This document shows, one piece after another, positions 35,754 to 44,685 of a DNA stretch of 64,000 nt. The position numbers and the translations under genes were made by a program. The notes under the pieces were generated by a model. It was not told where the DNA came from. It was given only the letters and a program-made list of their open reading frames with translations, and did no database searches. This DNA comes from Pedobacter cryoconitis (GTDB lineage: Bacteria > Bacteroidota > Bacteroidia > Sphingobacteriales > Sphingobacteriaceae): assembly GCF_003259615.1 (NCBI RefSeq), contig NZ_QLLR01000004.1, positions 124,001 through 188,000 on the forward strand, read 5' to 3'. Each line of letters starts with the position of its first letter. Position 1 is the stretch's first letter.

Positions 35754-35891
35754 CTAAGAATTCAGCTTGTTTTTCTGCGCCGCAGGAACCGAATAGCTAA
35801 CTTTCGGGCAATGGCAACCTGGTTTAAAAATACGGCAGCTGCTCAGCAGTCCTATGGCCAACAAAAACAAAATACTAGCTTTCCTTTTCAT
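35754..35891 (-). CDS. Small cysteine-rich lipoprotein
   Basis: 45 residues, too short for routine ORF filters. Start MKRKASILFLLAIGLLSSC with a lipobox LSSC (cysteine at residue 19), then KPGCHCPKVSY with two closely spaced cysteines. The ATG lies inside the end of the VanZ gene: its first 17 bases overlap (35875-35891), so it is probably translationally coupled. No known family was recognised. An A-rich run before the ATG and a clear signal sequence support it, but it could also be a random frame. Confidence 0.6.
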   Translation of the reverse strand: MKRKASILFLLAIGLLSSCRIFKPGCHCPKVSYSVPAAQKNKLNS

Positions 35892-36279
35892 AGTTAGATT
35901 TATTTAATAACACATATGCAAATATTGCCATAAATACACCAATCATATCACTGCCAAGATCCCACCACTCCGCAGAACGGTAAGTGAAAAACTTAAACTG
36001 GATCAGCTCAATAAAACCACCTAAAGCAAAGGTGAGCATCAGGATCTTAAAGATAGTTAAGATTCCGAAATTATGTCTGCGCTGACTTTTCGTTTCACCG
36101 TAAAACAGTAAAATAGTCAGGACGAAGAAAAAACCCAGATGTACCATCTTATCAAACCCTGTAAAGAAAAAGCCTGATTCACCAACGGAATCAGGCATTT
36201 TCATGGTACAAAGAATCAAGATAAACACCGTCCATAAAAGGGCCAGGCGCTGATGTAAGAATACTTTGAATTTATTCAT
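35875..36279 (-). CDS. VanZ family membrane protein
   Basis: 134 residues with four predicted transmembrane segments, starting MNKFKVFLHQRLALLWTVF. The VanZ-like signature (MPDSVGESGFF..DKMVHLGFFFVLTIL) with the conserved K-hydrophobic helix is visible. VanZ proteins give low-level teicoplanin resistance in enterococci, but many family members have no known role. It lies 2 bases after gcvH, so they are co-transcribed. A 45-residue lipoprotein overlaps its end. Confidence 0.85.
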   Translation of the reverse strand: MNKFKVFLHQRLALLWTVFILILCTMKMPDSVGESGFFFTGFDKMVHLGFFFVLTILLFYGETKSQRRHNFGILTIFKILMLTFALGGFIELIQFKFFTYRSAEWWDLGSDMIGVFMAIFAYVLLNKSNYEKES

Positions 36280-36281
36280 TT

Positions 36282-36662
36282 TTAAGCACCCACTAAAGCC
36301 TGGTATGCAGCAGCATCCAATAATTCAGCTACCTGGGCAGCATCACTTAAAGTTACTTTAACCATCCAGCCTTGTCCATAAGGATCAGAATTCACTAATT
36401 CCGGGCTATCGTTTAATGCAGCATTAATTTCTAATACAGTAGCAGTAACCGGCATAAATAAGTCAGATACAGTCTTAACAGCTTCAACGCTACCGAAAAC
36501 CTCATCCTTACCTACTTCCTCACCTACAGTATTCACATCGATATAAACGATGTCACCTAACTCGCGTTGTGCGAAATCAGTTATACCAATAAAGGCTTCA
36601 TTACCTTCAACTCTAACCCATTCGTGGTCTTTAGTGTACTTTAGTTCTGATGGAAAATTCAT
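36282..36662 (-). CDS. gcvH: Glycine cleavage system H protein
   Basis: 126 residues. H protein carries the lipoyl group that shuttles the aminomethyl group among P, T and L proteins of the glycine cleavage system. The lipoyl lysine is K63 in [14 protein letters not shown]. The start [20 protein letters not shown] is the family start. It begins the gcvH-vanZ-lipoprotein transcript. A strong promoter lies upstream: TTTG, 18-base spacer, TACCTTTG (36713-36684, minus strand). gcvP and gcvT are not in this window. Confidence 0.96.
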   Translation of the reverse strand: MNFPSELKYTKDHEWVRVEGNEAFIGITDFAQRELGDIVYIDVNTVGEEVGKDEVFGSVEAVKTVSDLFMPVTATVLEINAALNDSPELVNSDPYGQGWMVKVTLSDAAQVAELLDAAAYQALVGA

Positions 36663-36683
36663 TTTTTATTCGATTTGATTGCT

Positions 36684-36713
36684 CAAAGGTAATTAATATA
36701 TACTTTATACAAA
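36684..36713 (-). promoter_or_regulatory. Promoter of gcvH (TTTG-N18-TACCTTTG)
   Basis: On the minus strand TTTG at 36713-36710, an 18-base spacer, then TACCTTTG at 36691-36684 fit the Bacteroidota -33/-7 consensus well. The expected start is near 36677, giving a leader of about 15 bases. Confidence 0.72.
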
Positions 36714-36719
36714 ACGTTA

Positions 36720-36878
36720 GAGCTTGTTTAAATTTAGATGATAAAATTGTTTACAGCTTATTTTTAAGCGAAACGAGTCCTATTTATTTCTGGTAGCCTT
36801 CCTACCGGAAATGAATAGGACGAAGTTGCAGCTAAAAATAAGCATAAACAAATTATCAGATGAAGTTTAAACATGCTC
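36720..36878. repeat. 159-bp near-complete palindrome
   Basis: Outer arms 36720-36769 and 36831-36878 pair along almost their whole length with a few mismatches and gaps. Inner arms 36777-36796 and 36802-36821 (GTCCTATTTATTTCTGGTAG) pair with two mismatches around a 5-base loop. The element starts GAGCTTGTTTAAATTT, a sequence shared in part with the palindromes at 2027 and 22274. It is 9 bases after the sprA stop, so it may stop or stabilise the sprA transcript, or be a small mobile element. Confidence 0.85.
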
Positions 36879-36887
36879 GTAGTTTCC

Positions 36888-39800
36888 CTAATTAAGTGTG
36901 ATCCTCAAACTAAATCCAAAATTGCTGAATGAAGTATTGAACGATTGCGAAGTATACGGCTTGGTAATGTTCGAATCATAGAAAAGCTTAATGTTAAAAC
37001 GCTGGTTCAATATATAGTCAACGCTTGGTCTGTAGGTAATATTTTTAGCACCCGAAGAAATTTCTGCCGCAGACACATCAGCCCTGTAAATCACAGTCTT
37101 GTTATCCCGGATAGAAATGTCCAGCTTGAAGTCCATATTGTTATCCATTTTCATTTGTTTGAACAAGCCAAAAGGGAACCTGAACTTCGTAGTACGATAC
37201 CCCAAACCAAAGACCATATTGTTCTCCGACAACTGTGCCAGCTGACTATTCGCTAAACTCAGACCCAATAACCGCGTTCTGCCCATCTCAAAATTAGCAG
37301 TCAGGTTATTTTTCAAACGGGTATCAATTCCAATCAGTGGTGCAAATTGTTCTGCAATGGTTACCTGTGAATACTGATAGAAAGGAAGGAAATTCTGGTT
37401 GTCATCCCTGCTGCTCACGTATCCATCAGTTTCCTGGTAACGGGCCAGTGTATTAAATCCGTTCACACTATATATCGAGCGATAGGAATGTCTTAAATCA
37501 ATCGACTTGAAGTAATCACCCAAAAAGTCCCACCGTGTTAACCCACCATAATTGATGCGCCAGTTTGGCAGAGGTATCTTAGGGAGAGAGTTCAAACTTA
37601 CCTTAGAAGCATCCTTGCCAGTGTAGGCAGCCATGAACGCAGAGATCAGCACATCCTGTGAGTTTTTATCATACCCATCAGCAAAGCCGCCCGAGATCCC
37701 ACGGGAATTCGTATTGATCCCACCTAAACGCTCAGAAATAACTGACCTGTTTGCCATAAACTGATTGAACAGCTTGGAAACTGTACTGCCTGGATTCTCA
37801 GAAAAGGCAGTTCCCAAAGAGATAAATGAAATACTATAATCACCAGTTGTAGACGGGCTCAGGTTACGGAAAGCCTGGCTGGTATTGTCATACCTGAAAT
37901 TACTTGAATAATTCATCGTCCTGTTTTTATTCGCGGTCAGGGTAATCCTGAAATCGCGGAAAGGCTCAATCACACTCGTAATACTTAAGTCCTCTCTCAT
38001 CGTATTGATATACAATTGAGTCTGCAGCGTATCGTGTGTAAGCCAATTATTTCTCATCGCCATGTCCCGGATGTCACGCTGACTACCGAATACAAATCCC
38101 CATCCCGGTGCTCCGGAAAACTTGTCAATTCCAAAGTAATCTGTTGTCGGTGTATAGCCGGGCAGGAATATCCCCTTGGTCTGCGTATAAGCAGCATTGA
38201 TATTTTTAATACTCGTTAACAACCCAAGCAGAATTCCAGGCCCCCCGTCTGCATTTTTCGCCCGCTTTAAGAAACCGAACTTATTGTATAAACTCGTGAA
38301 GTTAAAAGTCGGATTGATCTGGATAGTCCTTGCATTCTGAATCGTATTTCCCAGGTTGATCAGCGGATCTCTCAAAGTAGAAAGCGGTTCCGTGTTCCAG
38401 GTGAAATTCGTACCATATCTTGTCGCCACATTAATCCAGTCCAGCCCCGGGATCTTATTGATCGGCAGCGCATAGGTAATATTCATGTTGTGGCTATAGT
38501 CTGTAGTACGTCCCAACCTAAGCAAATTCTGCCAGACCGTATCGCGTTTCAGCCCATTGATTCTACCCTCCGGCTCATCAATGATGGAATAATTTGTCGC
38601 ATCAAAATCCAGGGTAAGTGATTTGGTCAGGTTCCACGAAATCGCATATACCCGCGTGATCAGGAAGTTTTTATTGAAAGTTGTATTAATAGGTATTGAA
38701 TTTCCCGGATCATTGTTCCGCAAACTGTTCTCAGAATAATAACGGTTCACATCAACCCTGAAATTGATCGCTGTTGGCATTGGACTGATATTAATATCCT
38801 TTAAAATCGTCAGCAAGTTCGACTTGATCAGTTTATCAAATGGTCTGTAGTTCTTTGACTGTCCCGAGTAATTATAAGCAAGGGAACCGAAATAGGTTTT
38901 CTGTATAGAACTCTCATTGATAAAATCGTGGTGCAGGATCTTCGTATAAGAGTAGGTTCCGCTAAAGTTTTCTACATCCCAAAGCTTAGGCGCTTTGTTC
39001 ATATTTGTCCGCTCTTTGTGGACATTGGTAAAGTTAATACTGTTACGTGTGGTATAATCCTGTGAATATTCCAGGATAGTTTTCCGCTCTTCTGCAGACG
39101 CTCCTTTTAAGGAAGTCTTCAGCTCTATATCCGGCATCCTCGGATCATACTGAGGCGTACTTACCTGCTTAGAGTAACTGATGTAAGTTGGAATCTTGAT
39201 CCCCGATTTCTTAGGAAAGAACTTACCCAATTCCATACTCGATGAAATATCAAAAGAGGTATTGTCAGACCTGTTTCTTTCGCTCACTCTTTTGTCCAGT
39301 GAACCAAAACCAATAGTAGACTTACTTCCTGAAACATTAACTTCCGCAAAATCAGCCAGCTGCGCATTCATTCTTGCTGCCGCTGCCCATCCGCCACGTT
39401 CATCAAATTCAGTTAACCTCAGCTCATTAAACCAGATCTGCCCGCTTTTTTCCAGTCCGTCATCCCCGCCAGGGTTCGAAGCCAGCTTTAATGGATTTTT
39501 CACCCCAAGCATGTATACCTTAACCTGGCTCATATCAGGCTGCCCTTTAATAGTTACCGTTTTACCATCTATCACATAAGAGAAAGGTTTGGTAATATCC
39601 CAGATTGCCCCATTAGCCATGGTAGCCCGGTTACGTGCCAGTTTAATATCCTGGAACAGCGACAGTTGTATATCTATTTTATTGGCATCCGGCCAGATCG
39701 CATATGGATCGCTTGTATTCGGCTGGGTAACCACCAAAGGCTGTGAATACTCATAATAGTTATCCTGGTTATCTGATCCGATCCTGATAAACGCACTCAG

Positions 39801-42800
39801 GTCGCCATTGTTAACTACGGTATTTCCTAAAGCCTCCAGATGGACAAACATTTCCAACCTTTTGTAAGACCTGAAATCGTTAAGTGCAGTCTTGAAAGTT
39901 GCACGGCCATAACCATCACGCAGGTTCCGCACAATAAAAGAAAGAGATTGTTCGTTTAGTCTTGTATTGGTCCTGTAGTTATTGAAATCCAGCTCTCTTT
40001 GAATTCCCGGCGGCACAACATAAGGAATAGGGGTACGTTTTCCATTCTCCTCAATATTTACCGTACTCACCTCAATTGTTGAATTATCTGGTGTAACCGT
40101 ATTGTTTAATCCAGGGTCAGTGATTAACTGTGTCCCGATATTCTGGTCGTTATATTTTCTCCACTCCCCTCTAACGAGTTGAATTTTAGCGAACCTTAAG
40201 ATCGTTGTGTCCGAAAAGTTGGTCAGGAACATCCTGAAGAAACGGATCGATTTAAAATCCTGGATATTCCCTACTTTCTGCTGATAATCTGCCAAAGGAA
40301 TACGGATCTGATACCAGGTAACCGGTTGTGTTTGTCCGTTGGCCAATTTCACCTGTGAAGTCACCGCATCGGTTACGTAGTTCTTTCCAACTTCCAGGTC
40401 CCCTTTACGCATCGACACTTTGTACTGGAAATACTCATCCGACTGGGTCATGTTGTTATCCCTGTTTACATCTTCCCCATCTGGCAAAGAAGTAGACGCA
40501 GAATTGTCAATTCCTAAATCTTCCAGCGATTGCTGAGAGGTCTTTGAGTTTCCATCTGTTCCGTTGTATTTCTCATAACGCTTCAGGATACCTGCATTCT
40601 CCTGATCCAGCTGCGGACCCCTGAAATACGCATAGTTATCCGAACTCGGGTCACCCTGCATTTCGCTGGCTGCTGCCGGACTTAACCGGGGAACGATCTG
40701 ACTCAAAACAGGCGCAAATTTGGTCTTCTCATCGTTATCTCCTAACCCGTCTAAACCTACATCCTGTGCTTTACGTGAAGCTGGATCATTATCAAAAGCC
40801 TGCACTACGGGTTGTAACTTAGGCACTCTGCCCCAGTTCGTTTCATCGAACTTGGTCGGATCTCCATCAGGAGGCAGTCCATTCTCCAATGACTTCCTGC
40901 CGTCTTTCAGAATATCCTCAGAGATATTACCAATGTTAAAATATAAATCCCCACCTCCGGAATTCGTGTTGTAAATATTTGGGTCCATCACCCACAGTTC
41001 TATATATTCAACATTTAAAGCCTGGAAATCATTGGTTTCAATTTTCCTGAACATTCCACCCCAACGTGATTTAGGATTCATTAAATCACCATTATTGTTA
41101 AAACCAGTAGGTGTATAATTGTAAGGTCCGCGTTTAGTCGGATAAAAAGCCACATTCAGTGTTGGCAAAGAAACCGCTTGTCCTGTCGGCGTTTCTTTGA
41201 AAGGAAAAACTTCCTGCTCAATAATTTCCCTCACGAAGTGATTGGATAACTCGGTTTTGTTGTTCCTTAAGTTTGCAGGAATATTCGAGGCCGTTCTGTT
41301 ATAAAATGTAGGATCAATATTATAGAAAGCAAGTCTTGCTCTATTGTACCCATAAGCAAGATCATTGGTTAACGCCGCTTCCTGAAAAAGCTGTGGCGTA
41401 CCAGAAATCTGCCAGGCAACTGCACTTTTTAAATCAATCACCGAACGTGAAGCCTCAAAATCATCCAGGTAACTTGTACCGCCTTTATCCCCTAAACTAT
41501 TGATGGCACTTGGATGTCCGGGAACCAGCTGGGCAAACTCTCCCGAGAAAGAGAACTTTGAAGGTGCTTTCGTAGAAATGAAAGGCAGCTTATCCACCAT
41601 TTTAGTCAGGAACCGGGAAGAAGTACTGTAATTCAAATCCATTCCCCAGATGGTATTCGAGATCGGCTCTTCTCCGATATTAACTTTTGGCGTAAGCGGC
41701 TTCTCTGAAAGGTTCATGTAAGTTGCCCCTAAATTCAGCTTGTTATTCACTTTATAATCCAGCCTGGTCCCAAACAGCGAACGCTGCTGTAAACCGAATA
41801 ACTCATTGTTTTCCGTTGTAATCCTGATCGCCTGACCAGAAAGTAACACCCCGGTATTGATGATACTTACTCTTCCACCCTGGTAATCCACTGTAAAATC
41901 GACACCTTCCTGCAAAGGAATAGTTCCGGAAAATACTTTCACAGATCCTTCCGGAACGTTGATGGAGTTCAGACTGAATTCTGAAGCCACCTGAGACTGA
42001 TAGCCCCCTTTAATGATGTACCTGTTTTGTTTGGTAAAAAGTTGCTGCGCCACTACTTTCGTAGAGTCATACAAAGCAGTATAAGTATATTTATCAATCA
42101 GGTTCTGCTCTCCGGGGTTAAACTGTATTGCCAGATCTCTACCGAAAGGCTCAACCACCGGGAATATAATACGTCCGTTTAAAGGATCAATCGTAATATA
42201 ACCTTTACTCATATTCGTAGAAAATGCCCCAAGCCCGTTGTTGCTGCCTGTCCCGCCAGTTCCTGCGGTTCCGCCAATATTACCTATAGGAGGAGGCATG
42301 GCAGAGTTAGTCGGGTTTGAAAAAGGTTTATCTTCTGCCAGGAAGTCAAATACCCCATCCGGCTTACGGTCATTCTGCTGATTTAACCTGTCCAGACCGG
42401 TTAAGTTAATCCACAGCTTGTTTGTAGTATTGACCCCTTCAGACATGACCGGTCTCTCAATACCACTATCATTATCCAAACGGAAGATGTCCAGTTTAAA
42501 ATTCTGCTGACTGATCTGATAACCCCCAATAGAATAGATGTTTTTCATCATCAGGTTCCAGGTCGGAAGATTGGTTTTGGTCGTCTCGTTCTTCAGTAAT
42601 TTTGCGAATAACACTTTTGGCGTATTCGGATCAAAAGGCACATCAGTAGAAAATTCACCCACCTGGTACTCTACCCCATTGTAAGTATAGCGGAAAACTA
42701 CCGCCAGTACTTCATCTGAATTCAAAGCATTGTTTAACGAGATATACCCCAATTGAGAATGGAAAGTATATTCCCGGTCTGCAAGCTTACGCGCATAAGT

Positions 42801-44063
42801 CAGCTTGGCGTAGTTATCTGTTCCTTTGTTGGCCTGGAAGTAAGAAATTACATCATTCGAATTCGTAAACCTTGCACCCGCAGGTAATTTAGTCAACATA
42901 TCGTTGGATTGTCTTATCCCCTGAAGCGCGAAGCCAGACGGTGCCTGTGAAAAAGCGGGGCCACCAGTGAACATGGCGTTATAAGGCTGATTCTCTCCAA
43001 GATCCATCAAACCTAAAATGTCCCTTGAATCTTGTGTATTTCCAGTTTTATTGGTAATCCAGACCTCCACCTTCGTGATATTTACACCCGATAACAAATT
43101 AGGTGCATTCGCCATCGCCTTATTGTAATTATCCCTGAAGAATTTGGCCAGGAAATAATGTTTGTTGGCTTCATAACTATCACCGGTTATCCGGAAATCA
43201 TTGTGCTGCGCCCCATTACTGATCTGCAATTCTCTGGACTGTGATTTCTGCTGGGTAAACACAGTAGTCACATTCAGTTTCCCGAATTGCAATTGGGTCT
43301 TAATCCCGAACAGTGCCTGTGTACCCGTAATCAGCGAAGTGCTTAAGGGTAAACTTACGTTACCCGCTTCAATTTTCTTGATGATGTCATCTTCCCCGCC
43401 CGTATAATCCAGCTTGATCTGATTCTCAAAATCAAACTGCGCTTCGGTATTGTAGTTCATGTTCAGTTTCAATTTCGTTCCGATATTACCAACCAGGTCC
43501 ATCTGAATCCGCTGGTTGAAATCGAAATTGCTCTGTACCCTTTGCTGTTCATTGAACAGCGGGTTTTCGTTCTTGTTTATCCGTCCTAAAAAGGTAAGCT
43601 CTGCTTCGCCCCGTGGCTGGATACTAATTTGATTGCCGCCAAATATCTTTTCAAATGCCGGGTTGTTGACTGTCAGGCTCGGAATAACACCTGTTCTTCT
43701 GATTTCATCTGCTTCTGCATTGGAAATCGTGCGCCAGTTATCTCTTTTCATTTCAGAATTGACCAGGCGCTGGTATTCCTCTATAGTCAGGAATTGAGGA
43801 GGACCAAAAAACCTCCCCCCTATTCTTTCCCTGATGATATAACGTTTATTGGCCGCATCAAACTCTACCTCTCTTTTGATATTATCTGGTTGCGGCGTAA
43901 ATGAATTAAATGGCTGACGGATACCCAGACGTTGTTTTTCTTTCAGCCCAAAGTTGTTTCTGGTGGTATCCTGATAACGGTCCTCCTGATTTATCTGCGA
44001 GAAAGCTTGTTGTCCCCAAAGGGAAAAAATCAATAAAATGATTAAAGTAAAAGTGTTTCTCAA
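36888..44063 (-). CDS. sprA: SprA, outer-membrane translocon of type IX secretion
   Basis: 2391 residues. SprA/Sov forms the giant single-chain barrel through which T9SS cargo crosses the outer membrane; it is also needed for gliding in Flavobacterium. The signal peptide ends AFSQ (about residue 22). GRFFGPPQFLTIEEYQRL follows. Repeated large beta-rich blocks run throughout, including TIDPLNGRIIFPVVEPFGRD and LNGRSLSFIVRNL-like segments, ending in a barrel strand (GFSLRITLN). The length matches the roughly 2,400-residue family norm. It is the last gene of maeB-ruvA-sprA; ruvA is 31 bases upstream. Other T9SS components are not here. Confidence 0.95.
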   Translation of the reverse strand: MRNTFTLIILLIFSLWGQQAFSQINQEDRYQDTTRNNFGLKEKQRLGIRQPFNSFTPQPDNIKREVEFDAANKRYIIRERIGGRFFGPPQFLTIEEYQRLVNSEMKRDNWRTISNAEADEIRRTGVIPSLTVNNPAFEKIFGGNQISIQPRGEAELTFLGRINKNENPLFNEQQRVQSNFDFNQRIQMDLVGNIGTKLKLNMNYNTEAQFDFENQIKLDYTGGEDDIIKKIEAGNVSLPLSTSLITGTQALFGIKTQLQFGKLNVTTVFTQQKSQSRELQISNGAQHNDFRITGDSYEANKHYFLAKFFRDNYNKAMANAPNLLSGVNITKVEVWITNKTGNTQDSRDILGLMDLGENQPYNAMFTGGPAFSQAPSGFALQGIRQSNDMLTKLPAGARFTNSNDVISYFQANKGTDNYAKLTYARKLADREYTFHSQLGYISLNNALNSDEVLAVVFRYTYNGVEYQVGEFSTDVPFDPNTPKVLFAKLLKNETTKTNLPTWNLMMKNIYSIGGYQISQQNFKLDIFRLDNDSGIERPVMSEGVNTTNKLWINLTGLDRLNQQNDRKPDGVFDFLAEDKPFSNPTNSAMPPPIGNIGGTAGTGGTGSNNGLGAFSTNMSKGYITIDPLNGRIIFPVVEPFGRDLAIQFNPGEQNLIDKYTYTALYDSTKVVAQQLFTKQNRYIIKGGYQSQVASEFSLNSINVPEGSVKVFSGTIPLQEGVDFTVDYQGGRVSIINTGVLLSGQAIRITTENNELFGLQQRSLFGTRLDYKVNNKLNLGATYMNLSEKPLTPKVNIGEEPISNTIWGMDLNYSTSSRFLTKMVDKLPFISTKAPSKFSFSGEFAQLVPGHPSAINSLGDKGGTSYLDDFEASRSVIDLKSAVAWQISGTPQLFQEAALTNDLAYGYNRARLAFYNIDPTFYNRTASNIPANLRNNKTELSNHFVREIIEQEVFPFKETPTGQAVSLPTLNVAFYPTKRGPYNYTPTGFNNNGDLMNPKSRWGGMFRKIETNDFQALNVEYIELWVMDPNIYNTNSGGGDLYFNIGNISEDILKDGRKSLENGLPPDGDPTKFDETNWGRVPKLQPVVQAFDNDPASRKAQDVGLDGLGDNDEKTKFAPVLSQIVPRLSPAAASEMQGDPSSDNYAYFRGPQLDQENAGILKRYEKYNGTDGNSKTSQQSLEDLGIDNSASTSLPDGEDVNRDNNMTQSDEYFQYKVSMRKGDLEVGKNYVTDAVTSQVKLANGQTQPVTWYQIRIPLADYQQKVGNIQDFKSIRFFRMFLTNFSDTTILRFAKIQLVRGEWRKYNDQNIGTQLITDPGLNNTVTPDNSTIEVSTVNIEENGKRTPIPYVVPPGIQRELDFNNYRTNTRLNEQSLSFIVRNLRDGYGRATFKTALNDFRSYKRLEMFVHLEALGNTVVNNGDLSAFIRIGSDNQDNYYEYSQPLVVTQPNTSDPYAIWPDANKIDIQLSLFQDIKLARNRATMANGAIWDITKPFSYVIDGKTVTIKGQPDMSQVKVYMLGVKNPLKLASNPGGDDGLEKSGQIWFNELRLTEFDERGGWAAAARMNAQLADFAEVNVSGSKSTIGFGSLDKRVSERNRSDNTSFDISSSMELGKFFPKKSGIKIPTYISYSKQVSTPQYDPRMPDIELKTSLKGASAEERKTILEYSQDYTTRNSINFTNVHKERTNMNKAPKLWDVENFSGTYSYTKILHHDFINESSIQKTYFGSLAYNYSGQSKNYRPFDKLIKSNLLTILKDINISPMPTAINFRVDVNRYYSENSLRNNDPGNSIPINTTFNKNFLITRVYAISWNLTKSLTLDFDATNYSIIDEPEGRINGLKRDTVWQNLLRLGRTTDYSHNMNITYALPINKIPGLDWINVATRYGTNFTWNTEPLSTLRDPLINLGNTIQNARTIQINPTFNFTSLYNKFGFLKRAKNADGGPGILLGLLTSIKNINAAYTQTKGIFLPGYTPTTDYFGIDKFSGAPGWGFVFGSQRDIRDMAMRNNWLTHDTLQTQLYINTMREDLSITSVIEPFRDFRITLTANKNRTMNYSSNFRYDNTSQAFRNLSPSTTGDYSISFISLGTAFSENPGSTVSKLFNQFMANRSVISERLGGINTNSRGISGGFADGYDKNSQDVLISAFMAAYTGKDASKVSLNSLPKIPLPNWRINYGGLTRWDFLGDYFKSIDLRHSYRSIYSVNGFNTLARYQETDGYVSSRDDNQNFLPFYQYSQVTIAEQFAPLIGIDTRLKNNLTANFEMGRTRLLGLSLANSQLAQLSENNMVFGLGYRTTKFRFPFGLFKQMKMDNNMDFKLDISIRDNKTVIYRADVSAAEISSGAKNITYRPSVDYILNQRFNIKLFYDSNITKPYTSQSFNTSFSNFGFSLRITLN

Positions 44064-44094
44064 AGGCTCGAAATTTATTGTAGGTATTTTTTTA

Positions 44095-44679
44095 TTATAA
44101 GTTCTTTAAAGCTATTTTAATCATCTGTTCAACAGTTAAATCCAGTCCGCCATTTTTGATTGCGTTATCTATTGCTTTCTCCGCTGGCGCTTTTGCAAAT
44201 CCAAGCATCGTTAAGGCTGATAATGCCTCTTCTCTGACCGTATGGTTTAAAGGCGCGGCAATTAACGACCCGGTACCTTCTTTTTTCAATTTATCCTGCA
44301 GCTCTAAAACTATGCGCTGTGCACCCTTCGCGCCAATACCTTTGATACGTTGTATCAAAGGTAAATCAGCATTCACTATAGCAGTTTGAATTTCGGCTGG
44401 TGTAATAGAAGAGAGCATCATGCGCCCGGTATTCGGCCCGATACCAGAAACTGAAATCAGGTGTAAAAATAACCGGCGTTCTCCTTCATCTATAAATCCA
44501 TATAAGGTATGTGCATCTTCTTTCACATGCAGCCATACATAGATTTTACAGCGCTCAGCAGTGCCCAGACTGCTATAAGTATTCAATGATATATTGATGT
44601 GGTATCCTATACCACCCGCCTCTACCACAATATAAGCAGGACATTTAAAAGTCAGTCTGCCATCAATATAATCAAACAT
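44095..44679 (-). CDS. ruvA: Holliday junction branch migration protein RuvA
   Basis: 194 residues. RuvA binds Holliday junctions as a tetramer and loads RuvB. Domain I starts MFDYIDGRLTFKCPAYIVVE; domain II has two helix-hairpin-helix motifs (LISVSGIGPNTGRMML and IQRIKGIGAKGAQRI); domain III (ALSALTMLGFAKAPAEKAI) contacts RuvB. It lies 6 bases after maeB and 31 before sprA on the minus strand. This neighbourhood of ruvA and sprA is common in Bacteroidota. Confidence 0.95.
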   Translation of the reverse strand: MFDYIDGRLTFKCPAYIVVEAGGIGYHINISLNTYSSLGTAERCKIYVWLHVKEDAHTLYGFIDEGERRLFLHLISVSGIGPNTGRMMLSSITPAEIQTAIVNADLPLIQRIKGIGAKGAQRIVLELQDKLKKEGTGSLIAAPLNHTVREEALSALTMLGFAKAPAEKAIDNAIKNGGLDLTVEQMIKIALKNL

Positions 44680-44685
44680 AATATT

